From Sinorhizobium sp. RAC02 (GTDB lineage: Bacteria; Pseudomonadota; Alphaproteobacteria; Rhizobiales; Rhizobiaceae): DNA of 64,000 nt. Both the position numbers and the translations under genes were made by a program. Below, piece by piece: positions 9,176-18,975 of the stretch. The stretch covers positions 496,001-560,000 of the forward strand of contig NZ_CP016452.1 in the NCBI RefSeq assembly GCF_001713395.1, written 5' to 3'. Below the pieces are notes generated by a model that worked only from the letters and a program-made list of their open reading frames with translations, ran no database searches and was not told the DNA's origin. Every line of letters starts with the position of its first letter. Positions within the stretch are counted from its first letter, which is position 1.

Positions 9176-9417
9176 GCAAAAATCAGCACAGATTTTGCTT
9201 CAGGCTTTTTGGAGAAATAAATTAAATGCATTAATTTCAAACGTTTAATCGAAATTCAATGAATCCTTCGCACGGCGACCCGCCGTCCCGCAGATTGCGT
9301 GGAGAGGACGCGCCGCCGGGAGGAGAGCCCAAGCTCACGCCGCGCGTCTCGATCTTTGCCCTGCCTGCAGAAGGCTTTGGGCGTCGTTGTAAAACTTGAC
9401 CAAGGGAGGGTCTGAGT
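9176..9417. promoter_or_regulatory. Divergent promoter region between dctBD-like genes and the permease
   Basis: The first third is AT-rich, including AAATTAAATGCATTAATTTC around 9216-9240, a plausible regulator or polymerase contact zone. No sigma-54 -24/-12 element (TGGCAC-N5-TTGC) was found on either strand, which fits the missing GAFTGA loop of the regulator. GGGAGGG at 9404-9410 serves as ribosome-binding site for the permease GTG start. Confidence 0.4.
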
Positions 9418-10755
9418 GTGTTGATCGAGACCGGAAATACTTTTGCCCATGGAGCAGTAGATCAGGCTGCCCATCAGTCGCCAAACCGCAAGCAGCGCCT
9501 GAAGTCGATTATCGGCGGTTCGACTGGCAATCTTGTCGAGTGGTTCGATTGGTACGTCTACGCCGCATTTGCGCTTTATTTCGCGCCGCACTTCTTTCCC
9601 GCAGGCGATCAAACCGCACAACTCCTAAATTCCGCAGCCGTCTTCGCGGTGGGCTTCGTGATGCGCCCCGTCGGCGCATGGATCATGGGACTTTATGCCG
9701 ACCGTCATGGCCGGAAGTCCGGACTGGCGCTTTCAGTGACCCTCATGTGTCTTGGCTCCCTGATCATCGCTCTGACACCGGACTACCAGACAATCGGCGT
9801 GGCCGCGCCGACGCTTCTCGTCATCGCCCGCTTGCTGCAGGGACTCTCTGTCGGCGGCGAATACGGCGCATCTGCCACCTATCTCTCGGAAATGGCGGGC
9901 AAGGAACGCCGCGGCTTTTTCTCCTCCTTCCAGTACGTGACCCTTATCTCGGGTCAGCTTCTGGCTATTGCCGTCCTCATCATTCTGCAGAATGTCATGA
10001 GCCCGGAAGATCTCAATGCTTGGGGCTGGCGCATTCCGTTCTTCGTTGGTGCGGCACTTGCCGTCGTGGTCTTCTGGCTGCGTCGTGGTCTTGCTGAAAC
10101 CGAAAGCTTCACGAACGCAAAGGCTGAAGGCAAGCCGAAGTCTGGCTTCTGGCAGCTCCTCACCAAGCATCCGAAAGAGACCGCGCTCGTCATGCTGCTG
10201 ACCGCAGGCGGTACCTTGGCCTTCTACGCCTACTCCATTTACATGCAGAAATTTCTGGTCAACACCTCAGGCTTTTCCCGTGAGGTGGCCAGCGAAATCA
10301 ATGCCGTCACGCTCTTCCTCTTCATGCTGCTTCAGCCAATCGCGGGCGGACTTTCCGACAAGATTGGCCGTAAGCCTCTGATGGTCACATTTGGTGTGCT
10401 GGGAGTGCTCTTCACCTATCCGATCTTCTCGGCTCTCGAGCATGCGAAGGATCCGCTGACCGCCGGACTGCTGGTCATGGCCGCACTCGTGATCGTGACG
10501 GGATACACCTCGATCAACGCCGTGGTGAAAGCAGAGCTCTTCCCCGCCCATATCCGCGCACTCGGCGTTGCCCTCCCCTATGCGCTCGCCAACACGCTCT
10601 TCGGCGGCACGGCGGAGTTCGTCGCGCTGCGCTTCAAGAGCGCTGGCTGGGAGCAGGGCTTCTACTGGTACGTCACCGCCATGATCGGCGTCTCGCTCAT
10701 CGTCTATCTATTCATGCGTGATACCAGCAAACAGAGCGAAATCATCGAAGACTAA
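9418..10755 (+). CDS. kgtP: MHS-family MFS transporter, alpha-ketoglutarate permease type
   Basis: 445 residues with about 12 predicted membrane helices. Family signatures are GNLVEWFDWYVYA at the first helix, the loop motif YADRHGRKSGL between helices 2 and 3, and LQGLSVGGEYGASATYLSE. These place it in the metabolite:H+ symporter group beside KgtP, ShiA and ProP; overall length and motifs fit KgtP best. The start is GTG with a strong GGGAGGG upstream. It faces away from the DctB/DctD-like pair, so it is probably their target and imports a dicarboxylate by proton symport. The exact substrate (2-oxoglutarate or another organic acid) cannot be fixed from sequence. Confidence 0.85.
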   Translation: MLIETGNTFAHGAVDQAAHQSPNRKQRLKSIIGGSTGNLVEWFDWYVYAAFALYFAPHFFPAGDQTAQLLNSAAVFAVGFVMRPVGAWIMGLYADRHGRKSGLALSVTLMCLGSLIIALTPDYQTIGVAAPTLLVIARLLQGLSVGGEYGASATYLSEMAGKERRGFFSSFQYVTLISGQLLAIAVLIILQNVMSPEDLNAWGWRIPFFVGAALAVVVFWLRRGLAETESFTNAKAEGKPKSGFWQLLTKHPKETALVMLLTAGGTLAFYAYSIYMQKFLVNTSGFSREVASEINAVTLFLFMLLQPIAGGLSDKIGRKPLMVTFGVLGVLFTYPIFSALEHAKDPLTAGLLVMAALVIVTGYTSINAVVKAELFPAHIRALGVALPYALANTLFGGTAEFVALRFKSAGWEQGFYWYVTAMIGVSLIVYLFMRDTSKQSEIIED

Positions 10756-10756
10756 A

Positions 10757-10779
10757 GTGGAGGGGGTAGCCCCCTCCAC
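10757..10779 (+). terminator. Strong hairpin just after the permease stop codon
   Basis: A perfect 10-bp stem (GTGGAGGGGG / CCCCCTCCAC) with a 3-base loop begins two bases after the stop codon. There is no T-run after it, so it may be an mRNA-stabilising hairpin or a weak terminator. Confidence 0.6.
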
Positions 10780-10780
10780 G

Positions 10781-10846
10781 GACGTTCGCGGAAAGCAAAG
10801 GGTCGATTACCGACCACTCGAAATCCGTCAGACCGAAACGCGCCAT
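10781..10846 (-). pseudogene. N-terminal fragment of an IS5-family transposase
   Basis: The minus strand from the ATG at 10846 reads MARFGLTDFEWSVIDPLL, the hallmark start of IS5-family (IS427-group) transposases, with an AGGAGG just upstream. Similarity stops after about 22 residues where the permease hairpin begins, so only the N-terminus remains. A related but different copy lies at 17783. Confidence 0.6.
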
Positions 10847-11054
10847 GACCGCCTCCTGCTGATCGCAGAAAGGGAAGCAGAAACTCAAACGCTTGGGAAC
10901 CCCGTTTGTGTGCGTGTCACCTATAGTAGGCCAAGCGTTATCGACGCCGGCAATCCTCCCACAACCGACCCGTGATCGGTTCCGAGTATATAGGCCTTGC
11001 CGCGTCAAATGTTATAACGTATCATAAGCGGAAGTGGTTTGGTAGCATGTCGAT

Positions 11055-12143
11055 ATGAATCTTTTACACCAACTGTCCGTCAAGGATTCTATTTACGAGG
11101 CAATCTTCATCCCTGAGCAGTGGAGTAGGATCATTGATGTAGTGTGTGCAGAAATCGGTGCTGATGGGGGTGCTTTGATTGCGCACTACGGTTCTTCCAG
11201 TGCTCGTGGTCTAACGGGCACGCAGACGATCCGAAAGCCGGGACATGAGGCTTGGAATTCACCGTTCCCGGCATCAGAAGTGATTGAGCATCAGCGGCTT
11301 CATGCTATTGAAGGCTTTGCCCTTAGTTGCGATGAATTTTTGAAAGGCCTCCCTTCATATCATCGGCGCTTAACGTACATCAAATCCCTTGGCATAGAGG
11401 CTCAGGCTGGTGCGACCATCGTTCTCGAGAACGATGAAAAACTAATGTTTCTCTTCGAGCGAAGAGTAGGGGCGTTGGGGTTCGCCCAGTCTCACGTCGC
11501 GGTCTTAAATGCGCTTCTACCAGACGTGACACGTGCCGCCCGGATTGCATCACGCCTACAGTTTGAGCGGGCACGCGATACCGCGGAAACGCTTCGCACG
11601 CTTGGCCTGCCTGCAGCAATTTTGAACACAAGGGGTCGTATCGTTGCAACCAACAGCCTATTTGACAAAGCTCTCGCCGAGAATATTCGCGATGACCATT
11701 TGCATTTTAGCAACCTGACAACTCAAGGAGTATATTCGAAAGCGCATGCTTCTCGAACTCCGCTTTCCATTCCTATCCCTGCCACCCATTCGTCCCGCGC
11801 CTTTGTTCTGCACATGATACCGCTCATACGAAAAGCTCGGGATATTTTTGAGAATGGCGACGTCCTAGTGATCCTTGCATCAGTTGGCGCCACGACTGCA
11901 GTATTGACGGCCGATCTGGTTAGGGGTCTGTTCAACTTGACCCCATCGGAAGCGCGTCTGGCGGCACTGATGTCCACCGGAGCGACGCTCCATCAATGTG
12001 CCGCACAGCTTTCAATAGGGTATGGCACAGCGCGCTCTTACTTGCTACGCATTTACCAGAAGACTAAGACAGGCCACCAAGGCGAATTGGTTGCCCTCCT
12101 TAAAAGCGTTGCTACGTTTGCTAGCAATACTTTAGCAGATTGA
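11055..12143 (+). CDS. LuxR-type helix-turn-helix regulator
   Basis: 362 residues with a long N-terminal region of no clear family (about 1-280) and a C-terminal LuxR-type helix-turn-helix at about 298-350 (LFNLTPSEARLAALMSTGATLHQ, then GTARSYLLRIYQKT). Proteins of this length and layout are common in Rhizobiales as orphan regulators. The N-terminal region includes a PAS-like patch (ILNTRGRIVATNSLFDKAL, about 195-215). It lacks the acyl-homoserine-lactone-binding signature of true quorum-sensing LuxR proteins. It stands alone between IS remnants, so its target is unknown. Confidence 0.8.
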   Translation: MNLLHQLSVKDSIYEAIFIPEQWSRIIDVVCAEIGADGGALIAHYGSSSARGLTGTQTIRKPGHEAWNSPFPASEVIEHQRLHAIEGFALSCDEFLKGLPSYHRRLTYIKSLGIEAQAGATIVLENDEKLMFLFERRVGALGFAQSHVAVLNALLPDVTRAARIASRLQFERARDTAETLRTLGLPAAILNTRGRIVATNSLFDKALAENIRDDHLHFSNLTTQGVYSKAHASRTPLSIPIPATHSSRAFVLHMIPLIRKARDIFENGDVLVILASVGATTAVLTADLVRGLFNLTPSEARLAALMSTGATLHQCAAQLSIGYGTARSYLLRIYQKTKTGHQGELVALLKSVATFASNTLAD

Positions 12144-12281
12144 AGCAAGGTTGCCTTCAGATGCTGTCTGCCCCTTTTGATTGGAGGTGCCGATAACAGA
12201 TTTGGAAGCAGGGCTTTCGTTGTTTTTGCAGCCGTTCGTCGAGCGGTTTGAATAGCCCCAAGTTTCGTGAACGCCCTCGGG

Positions 12282-13289
12282 TTACATCTCCTGCTGCCGT
12301 TCGAACTCGATGGGTGACAGCATCCCGTTCCTGACGTGCTTACGCTTGGGGTTGTAGAGCGTCTCGATGTAGTCGACACGTCCTTCCTTGCCTCCTCGCG
12401 TGTCCGGTATGTCCTGCGCCGTATTCTCTCGCGTTTGAGGAGATTGAAGAAGCTCTCCGCCACGGCATTGTCATGACAGTTGCCGCGACGGCTCATCGAG
12501 TGTTCAAGATTGTGGTGCTTCAAGAACGCCGCCCAGTCCATGCGGGTGAACTGCGAGCCCTGATCGGAATGGACCAGAACCCTGCTCTTCGGCTTTCGAC
12601 GCCACACCGCCATGAGCAACGCCTGCAGCACGACATCGGTGGTCTGCCTGCTCCGCAGCGACCAGCCGATGACGCGGCGCGAAAACAGGTCGATCACCAC
12701 GGCCAGATAGGCAAAGCCCTCCTGGGTCCGGATGTAGGTGATGTCTGTCACCCACGCCCTGTCCGGCGCATCGACATCGAACTGCCGGGCAAGGGTGTTG
12801 TCGACCACGACCGACGGCTTGCCGCCGTAGGAGCCGGGCCGACGCTTGTAGCCGATCTGCGCCTTGAACCCGGCCAGTCTCGCGAGGCGAGCGATGCGGT
12901 TGGCGCAACTGGTCTCTCCCTGATCGAGGAGGTCATCATGCAGCTTGCGATAGCCGTAGACCCTGCCGCTTTCCTTCCAGGCTTTGCTGAGAGGCTCGGT
13001 CTGACGGACATCTTCCCGAGCCCGTTTGCTCAGCGGGTTCTTCAGCCAGGCATAGAAGCCGGGCCGGATACGCGGGCAGCGGCACGTCGCCCGCACCGTG
13101 AACTGCTGGCGGTGCTTGGCAACAAACGCGTATCTCACTTTGCATCCTTGGCGAAATACGCGGTGGCTTTTTATAGAAGGTCGCCTCGGATACTCCATGC
13201 TTGCGGCAGACATCGGCCGTCCTTTGACCGCTCTCCTGCTCGCTCAGCATTCCGATAATCTGCTCGTCCGTAAACCGTGCACGCTTCAT
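12282..13289 (-). pseudogene. Decayed IS3-family element (orfA/orfB)
   Basis: On the minus strand orfA starts at 13289 (MKRARFTDEQIIGMLSEQ) and is recognisable to EATFYK, after which the coiled-coil end is missing. The orfB core is largely continuous, with the DDE residues in WVTDITYIR, VLVHSDQGSQF and AVAESFFNLLKRE. Near 12380 one base is lost in GTGTCGAC (expected GTG TTC GAC), shifting frame; the true C-terminus (YNPKRKHVRNGMLSPIEFE) continues in another frame to a stop at 12282. The internal deletion and the frameshift mean it is inactive. Confidence 0.8.
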
Positions 13290-13632
13290 TCCGTCCGTCT
13301 CCTTGATTGAGATCACATAGCCCAGGGCTTTAAGTACATCTACCGATTGCTCAGCGTGAGTTAGTTTCATAGCTTAGTCATATGATCATTATTGGCGACA
13401 CGAAGCGAGGTCCCGAGCCACGTCGAACAAGCAACATTCTTGTGCAGTCAGAATTATTGTCGACACGTTGACTGTTGAGTAGCTCGTTGAGCTGCTCACA
13501 TCGGCATTGGTCTGATGATTAGAACGCGCCCTTGTGACTGAAGCGTGTGACCTGGAAGGACAGCGACGGAGGTGCCCGCGCCTATGAACTGGATGTGTCG
13601 CGATAATTCATACTAGGCCGAAGGATGGTGCA
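13290..13632. other. Intergenic region, nothing recognised
   Basis: AT-richer stretch between the decayed IS3 and the peptidase gene. It must hold the peptidase promoter, but no convincing -35/-10 pair or hairpin stood out. Confidence 0.4.
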
Positions 13633-15642
13633 GTGAGCAGATGGTCGTGTTCAAGATATCTTTGGCGGAAGTTTGCTCTTACCCTCATCGCCGTTCCGGC
13701 GTTGACTGGGATCGCCGCTTTCGTGGTGATGACGCGCGATCTTGAACCAGTCCATCCTTCGCTCTCTACTGGCTCACTGCCGCGGCTCATTCCCGTGCGC
13801 GACTTTTATGCCAGTGCGGCTGCCGAATGGGGCTTCCAACCTTCCCACGACGGCAGCATGATCGCCTGGTACGCCATCGACTGGAAATTGACGACAGTAA
13901 TCCGAATCAGGCGCGTCGGGGAAAGTCAGCCGTTTCTCACCCTATCCGGCGCAGAGTTCGGTAGCTTCCGTTGGCATGATTACCTTGATGAGGTCATCGT
14001 TTTTGCCGAAGGTCGCTTGTGGCAGATCAATCTCCGTGAGCCGGCGCGTGAGCAGTGGGTCGACATCACACCGCGCGGCTTGAACAATTGGCGGGTTGTT
14101 TCAACTGCCTTCAAACCAGAAGATCACCTGGCTGTCGTCTCTAACGATCGCGATGATGCTGAACCAGATCTCTATACCGTAAGGCAAGATGGCGGCGGGA
14201 AGCAGTTGTTGGCGCTGAATGATGGAAATACGATTGATTGGTGGCTTGATAAAAGTAACGTGCCGCTGCTACGTGCCGACCGGGTCGAGAATAACGCAAC
14301 ACGCTTCTTCATCCGCGATAACGCCAACGATCCGTGGCGCGTTCTCACCGAGGCTGCGGCCCGTGATCAGTTCAGTATCGCCTTTACGCCCCAAGTGGGT
14401 AAACCGATCTATGCCCTGTCAGACCGCGGCCGTGACCGCCGCGCCTTGGTTATAGTGGATCCCCGCTCCGGACAGGAGATAGTGGTCGCCGAAGACGCGA
14501 AGGTTGACGTAAAAAAGGTCTTTACCTTCGGACAGCGTGCTTCGGCGCCGGACTTCATCACATTCGAGAGCGGCTATACGCGCTATCAGGCCTTCACGCG
14601 CGCGGGCGAAGCCTTTCTGAAGCTTATGCTGGACGGCCAAAATCCGGTGGACTTCAATATACTGGGAGTTTCCTCGAGTGGTCGGTTCGTTACCGTCGCC
14701 CGCTCTTGGCGAGAGCAGTCGTGGGAGTATTTTCTGTATGATCTGAAGGACGTGAAGGCCACGAAGATCGCTGATTTTCACTTTCGCGGGCACAAAGATG
14801 CCTTGGCAGAAACCAAGCCCGTATGGTTCAAGGCACGCGACGGCATGGAAATTCCTGCCTTTCTCACACTTCCACGAGGCGTCGAGCCAAAGATGTTGCC
14901 GACGATCGTTGCCGTTCATGGTGGGCCTGCCGCTCAGCAAATCTGGGAATATGACCACGACAACCAGTTTCTGGCCAATCGCGGCTACGCTATTCTGTCT
15001 GTCAACTTCAGAGGCTCGACCGGCTACGGCAAATCTTTCCGCGCGTCTGGCTATGGACAGGTCGGTAAAGCGATGCAGGACGACATCGTTGACGCGGCAA
15101 ACTGGCTCGTTTCACAAGGTATCGCCGATAAAGCCAACATGGCAGTCATGGGGGGAAGCTACGGCGGCTATTCTGCCGCTCTAGCAATGACGCGAGACCC
15201 AGGCCTCTTCAAAGTTGCGATTGCCGAATATGCGGTGACGGACATTGTCTACAACATGCAGAATGAGCCGCACAGATGGGGGTTACATCTCGACGAGTCG
15301 AGGCGTTATTTCGGTAACCCATACAATGCCAACGATCTCGCGGAAATGCGAGAGCGTTCCCCGATCACCCATGTCAAAAACGTTGAAGGTGCCATTTTGC
15401 TCACCGCCGGTAAAGAGGATAGCACCATCGGGTTCGAGGAAACCGAGGAATTCGAACGCGCGTTGAGGACGCTCGGCAAAGACGTGACAGCTATTTATTT
15501 CGAGGGCGAGGGTCACGGCTATGATCGCTGGCAAACTAAAGTCAAGCGTGCTCGAGTGATAGAGGACTTCCTCGCGAAGCGTCTCGGAGGACGTTCGGGC
15601 GGTTACGACTACGCTGAGACCGCGGCCGAATATCTGAACTGA
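13633..15642 (+). CDS. S9-family (prolyl oligopeptidase-like) serine peptidase
   Basis: 669 residues. A hydrophobic segment near 13-33 (ALTLIAVPALTGIAAFVVM) looks like a signal anchor, so the enzyme probably faces the periplasm. The middle (about 60-390) is a beta-propeller-like region of the dipeptidyl-peptidase/acylaminoacyl-peptidase kind. The C-terminal alpha/beta-hydrolase domain (about 400-650) has HGGPAAQ, the nucleophile motif MGGSYGG with Ser509, Asp596 in AGKEDS and His628 in GEGHGYD, a complete triad. It should cleave short peptides or acyl-peptides. The GTG start follows AAGGA. No partner genes are adjacent, and IS elements flank both sides. Confidence 0.87.
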   Translation: MSRWSCSRYLWRKFALTLIAVPALTGIAAFVVMTRDLEPVHPSLSTGSLPRLIPVRDFYASAAAEWGFQPSHDGSMIAWYAIDWKLTTVIRIRRVGESQPFLTLSGAEFGSFRWHDYLDEVIVFAEGRLWQINLREPAREQWVDITPRGLNNWRVVSTAFKPEDHLAVVSNDRDDAEPDLYTVRQDGGGKQLLALNDGNTIDWWLDKSNVPLLRADRVENNATRFFIRDNANDPWRVLTEAAARDQFSIAFTPQVGKPIYALSDRGRDRRALVIVDPRSGQEIVVAEDAKVDVKKVFTFGQRASAPDFITFESGYTRYQAFTRAGEAFLKLMLDGQNPVDFNILGVSSSGRFVTVARSWREQSWEYFLYDLKDVKATKIADFHFRGHKDALAETKPVWFKARDGMEIPAFLTLPRGVEPKMLPTIVAVHGGPAAQQIWEYDHDNQFLANRGYAILSVNFRGSTGYGKSFRASGYGQVGKAMQDDIVDAANWLVSQGIADKANMAVMGGSYGGYSAALAMTRDPGLFKVAIAEYAVTDIVYNMQNEPHRWGLHLDESRRYFGNPYNANDLAEMRERSPITHVKNVEGAILLTAGKEDSTIGFEETEEFERALRTLGKDVTAIYFEGEGHGYDRWQTKVKRARVIEDFLAKRLGGRSGGYDYAETAAEYLN

Positions 15643-15763
15643 AGTAGTAGTCCAAGTAATGATACAATAAAAATCCTAAGAATTCCCCGGAAGATATGAG
15701 AGAAGCTTGAATTGCGTTATTAGTTCAATTGTTTTCCGAGGTGATTTTGTTGTTGGTATCTAG

Positions 15764-17181
15764 CACTACTTTGGCAGAACTGATTCTGCGGTTCTAATTT
15801 GCCCTTTGCAGTGGGGACACCGGATTGTCGTCATGGGTCTGGCGAGTGCGCTGATGACGGCTCGACGGATAGCAGGCAAGGTGGGCTCAGGCGGCCCCTT
15901 GCGTACTTGTCGCTTCTTTTTTTTCCCGCTTTGCAGTCTGCAGTCTCTGGTGCTGGAGGAAAGCATAGGCGATCATCGTCATCAGAGCGTGCCGATGTAG
16001 TCCTTGCCATGATCGGCCTTCGAAGTGGTCGAGGCCGAGTTCCTCTTTCATCTGCTGATGCGCTTGCTCACAAACCCATCTCGCCTTGATGGCGGCCGCC
16101 AGCGCTTTCAACGTGGCGTTAGCCGGCAAGTTGGACAGGTAGTATTTGCGCTCATCGTTTGATCGCCACTCGCCAACCAGCCAGGCTTCCTCGCCCGGCA
16201 TGTGTTGCTGTCCCTTGTCGAGAATGCGCTGGGGCGTGCCGTCGGCGATCCGGATGCGCAATGCGGCAAAGCGTGCCGCGAGGCGGCCTTTCGTGCCACG
16301 GCGCCAACTGACCTTTTTCCAATTTGCAGGTGCTAACACCGTTTCGGCCGCAACCGACAGAATGTCGGGGATCGGATGCTTGCGTGGGCGACCATGACCG
16401 GAGATGGGAAAGATCAATTCGACATCATGGGGATAGACCTTTTGATGCTTGGGGATGCCGACCGCCCAGGTGAGGCCACGTCCACTTAGCCCCTGGCGGA
16501 AGGTCGCCGACAGGCCGTAGCCTGCGTCAGCCAGCACTGTGCCAAACCGGACACCAGCCGCGATCAACCGATCGATCTCGTTAAGAGCGATCTCCGGCTT
16601 CGTGCGAGATGTCCGCATGGCATCGGGAACCCCGGCCTTGGCCATCCGCTCCGTGTCGCTGGTCCAGCTCTCGGGCAAAAACAGACGCAAGCCAACCGGA
16701 ACGGGAACCTCGTCTCGCGCAAGCGTCACCGACACCAGCGTCTGGCAATTTGCCCTCTTGCCCAGCATCGAAGCGTATTGCGGCGCGACCCCGACCGATT
16801 GGTCGCCTTTCTTGGGAAGGCCGGTATCATCGATCACCAGAAACGCATCTAACGCGCCAACGATCCTGTCCGCCTGCAGCGCAAGCTCGGTCTCAAGAGG
16901 AACAGCATTCCAAAGGCCATCGGAAATGAAATGGTGCAGGCGGTCGTACTGGCCTGGAGCAAACCGTTCCGCCATCGGCTCGATACTCTTGCGGTCACCG
17001 GGACCAATGAGCCCGGAGACGTAAAGAGGGCACATCTGTCGCCGCTTCTTGTGTCCGAGCTTGTCCAGAAATGGCTGCAAAAAGGTCGAAAGCTCCGTAT
17101 CCCAATCTGCCATATCGCGCCCCCAACGAAGAGAGCACAAATCATCTCAAACCAGCCTTGCCCGAATCTGCCAAAGTAGTG
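15764..17181 (-). mobile_element. Intact IS701-family element with CTAG target duplication
   Basis: Both ends carry the perfect inverted repeat CACTACTTTGGCAGA, at 15764 and, inverted, ending at 17181. Each side is flanked by CTAG (15760-15763 and 17182-17185), a 4-bp target duplication typical of the family. The 1418-bp element carries one full transposase frame. Clean ends and an intact frame suggest a recent insertion. Confidence 0.88.
15887..17113 (-). CDS. IS701-family transposase
   Basis: 408 residues from the ATG at 17113 (MADWDTELSTFLQPFL); the longer frame to 17140 lacks support. Family blocks include YVSGLIGPGDRKSIEPMAER, the first catalytic-type Asp in FLVIDDTGLPKKG, VLADAGYG for the second, and WVCEQAHQQMKEELGLDHFEGRSW at the C-terminal Glu. 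This is the DDE core of IS701-type transposases. The C-terminal Lys/Glu-rich tail (KREKKEATS) is normal for such elements. It is the only gene in the element. Confidence 0.88.
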   Translation of the reverse strand: MADWDTELSTFLQPFLDKLGHKKRRQMCPLYVSGLIGPGDRKSIEPMAERFAPGQYDRLHHFISDGLWNAVPLETELALQADRIVGALDAFLVIDDTGLPKKGDQSVGVAPQYASMLGKRANCQTLVSVTLARDEVPVPVGLRLFLPESWTSDTERMAKAGVPDAMRTSRTKPEIALNEIDRLIAAGVRFGTVLADAGYGLSATFRQGLSGRGLTWAVGIPKHQKVYPHDVELIFPISGHGRPRKHPIPDILSVAAETVLAPANWKKVSWRRGTKGRLAARFAALRIRIADGTPQRILDKGQQHMPGEEAWLVGEWRSNDERKYYLSNLPANATLKALAAAIKARWVCEQAHQQMKEELGLDHFEGRSWQGLHRHALMTMIAYAFLQHQRLQTAKREKKEATSTQGAA

Positions 17182-17241
17182 CTAGGCCGTGAACTCATAA
17201 ATTGAGTGGAATCGGTCATGCAGGTAGGCTAGTCGTAGTCC

Positions 17242-17721
17242 ATGCTCAAGTTTGTTAAACTACAACTCGGCCAAGGTTGGGAGGCCGAACCAAATGCGCC
17301 AGAGCCCCAGGTTTCAGTTGAGGGCTCCTCCGTCAACGTCCGTTTCCGCTCGTATAGGCCCGTGCGCTACAAAAAGCCGACAGGTATTCTCAGGGCGTTG
17401 AGCGTGTTTTCGAAGGCCAGTCCGAAGTTTGATGAGACATGGGGCACTTTGAGATTTGTTGGTTGCAGCCGCTGGCGCTGGGACAGCACCAATGATCATG
17501 AATGGTATAAGGTAGACGGCCATGGTCGCTACAGCGGTGTGGCCCCTCGTTGGGGCGAGTTCTATGAGCTAATCGGTCTCGACCCCGACCGCGATGCCGT
17601 CTCTTGGGAAAAGATCGGGGCAGACACAGTCAGCTCTCGGCATTTCCTATATTATTTTCGCGATGAAACGCTGGAGTTCATGGCCGAAGAATGGTCGTTC
17701 ATCCCCGACCTGACGGCCTAA
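17242..17721 (+). CDS. Hypothetical protein, soluble, unknown function
   Basis: A 159-residue frame from ATG 17242, acidic and rich in Trp and Tyr, without signal peptide or membrane segment. The segment GVAPRWGEFYELIGLDP and the C-terminal FLYYFRDETLEFMAEEW look like a folded domain, so it is probably a real gene. I do not recognise the family. It lies alone between the IS701 element and a dead IS5 element, a typical spot for orphan cargo. Immunity-type proteins can look like this, but there is no toxin next to it. Confidence 0.55.
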   Translation: MLKFVKLQLGQGWEAEPNAPEPQVSVEGSSVNVRFRSYRPVRYKKPTGILRALSVFSKASPKFDETWGTLRFVGCSRWRWDSTNDHEWYKVDGHGRYSGVAPRWGEFYELIGLDPDRDAVSWEKIGADTVSSRHFLYYFRDETLEFMAEEWSFIPDLTA

Positions 17722-17782
17722 ATCAGCGCTCGTTCGGCGCTGGGACTTTCCTGTCCTTGCACCACCTGATTTAGATTCAGGG

Positions 17783-18500
17783 ATGAGGCGCTATGATCTG
17801 ACCGACTTTGAATGGCGCGTAATTGCGCCGCTCCTACCTAACAAGCCGCGAGGCGTGCCTCGCGTCGATGACCGACGGGTGCTGAACGGCATCTTTTGGG
17901 TTCTACGATCCGGTGCCCCTTGGCGTGATGTCCCTGAACGGGACCATACACGACTTGCTACAATCGCTTCAGGCATTGGACTATGGCTGGAATTTGGGAC
18001 AGGCTGATGGAAGCTGTCACGAGCCCTTCGAATGATGGCATCGCCATGATTGACGGCACTTCTGTTCGCGTCCATCCTCTGGCGGCCACGCTAATGACCG
18101 AACACCCGGATCGTCCTCGGGCGAAGTCGGGGTGGTCTCACGACCAAAATTCATGCCGTCACCGATGGCATAGGGCTACCGATCAAGATTGCTATCACGC
18201 CCGGTCACCCTCACGACCTAACTGCGGCGAAAGAGCTGCTTACTGATTTAACCCCAGGCGGTATGGTTCTTGCAGACAAAGCCTATGATGCCGATTGGCT
18301 CCGTGCGGAATTCATAATAAATCGATCATGGGCGAACATTCCGGCAAAATCCAACCGAAAGAGGCCAATCGTCTTCAGCTCTTGGCTTTACAGGAAGCGA
18401 AATCTCATTGAGCGGTTCTTTAGTAAGCTCAAATGTTATCGACGGATCGCGACCCGTATGAGAAGTTTGGCACGAGTTTCCTCGCCATGACTAAGCTGCC
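17783..18500 (+). pseudogene. Frameshifted IS5-family (IS427-group) transposase
   Basis: Three overlapping frames together spell one IS5-type transposase. It starts MRRYDLTDFEWRVIAPLLP and runs through LNGIFWVLRSGAPWRDVPER. Near 17937 bases are missing, and the sequence resumes as GPYTTCYNRF in another frame. A second shift near 18120 precedes TKIHAVTDG and LADKAYDADWLR. The final block is RNLIERFFSKLKCYRRIATR. At least two frameshifts make it inactive. Confidence 0.8.
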
Positions 18501-18672
18501 TGTGTTCGCCTCACTCTCCGCCATAACGGATCCACGGCCTAATATTGGCTATGGGACTGGCAAGCGTGGCCAGTTACATCAGAATCACCGCCGTATAGGA
18601 CACCGGTCACCGGTGAGGATGGTCTTGAAATACTCACTTCCTTGTTCAATTGTAGCGAAGATTTGAGGATCA

Positions 18673-18975
18673 ATGAAACAGGATAACGACACAGGGCGCG
18701 CCACCTCGGCTGCAGAAGCCTCGATGCCAACTCTACCTCGCAATGCGCTGGTCTTTGGCGTTTCACTAACGCTTTTCTCGGCCATCTGGGCTTCATACTG
18801 TATTTGGGAAGGCGAAGCTCATTTCAGTTACCGTGGCCACGACTATGCTTTTTCTATGGTTGATGAGCCGCTTGAATTTTGGTCCGTTATCGCCTTCTTC
18901 GCCTTCACCGCAATTTTTTTTGGAGGGTGTATGGTGTTGTATTACCGAAAGAAGCGTAATACGCCGCCTCGCTGA
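18673..18975 (+). CDS. Small two-helix membrane protein truncated by IS630
   Basis: A 100-residue frame with two hydrophobic helices (about 27-46 ALVFGVSLTLFSAIWASYCI and 70-92 VIAFFAFTAIFFGGCMVLYY) joined by a polar loop. The last residues (NTPPR) are encoded by the terminal repeat of an IS630-family element that begins at 18959, so the original C-terminus has been replaced. No family was recognised. The start at 18673 has a reasonable AGGATCA upstream. It may still be made but is probably a relic. Confidence 0.5.
   Translation: MKQDNDTGRATSAAEASMPTLPRNALVFGVSLTLFSAIWASYCIWEGEAHFSYRGHDYAFSMVDEPLEFWSVIAFFAFTAIFFGGCMVLYYRKKRNTPPR

Noticed and set aside
9176..9417. Sigma-54 promoter before the permease gene
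   Set aside because: No TGGCAC-N5-TTGC element could be found on either strand.
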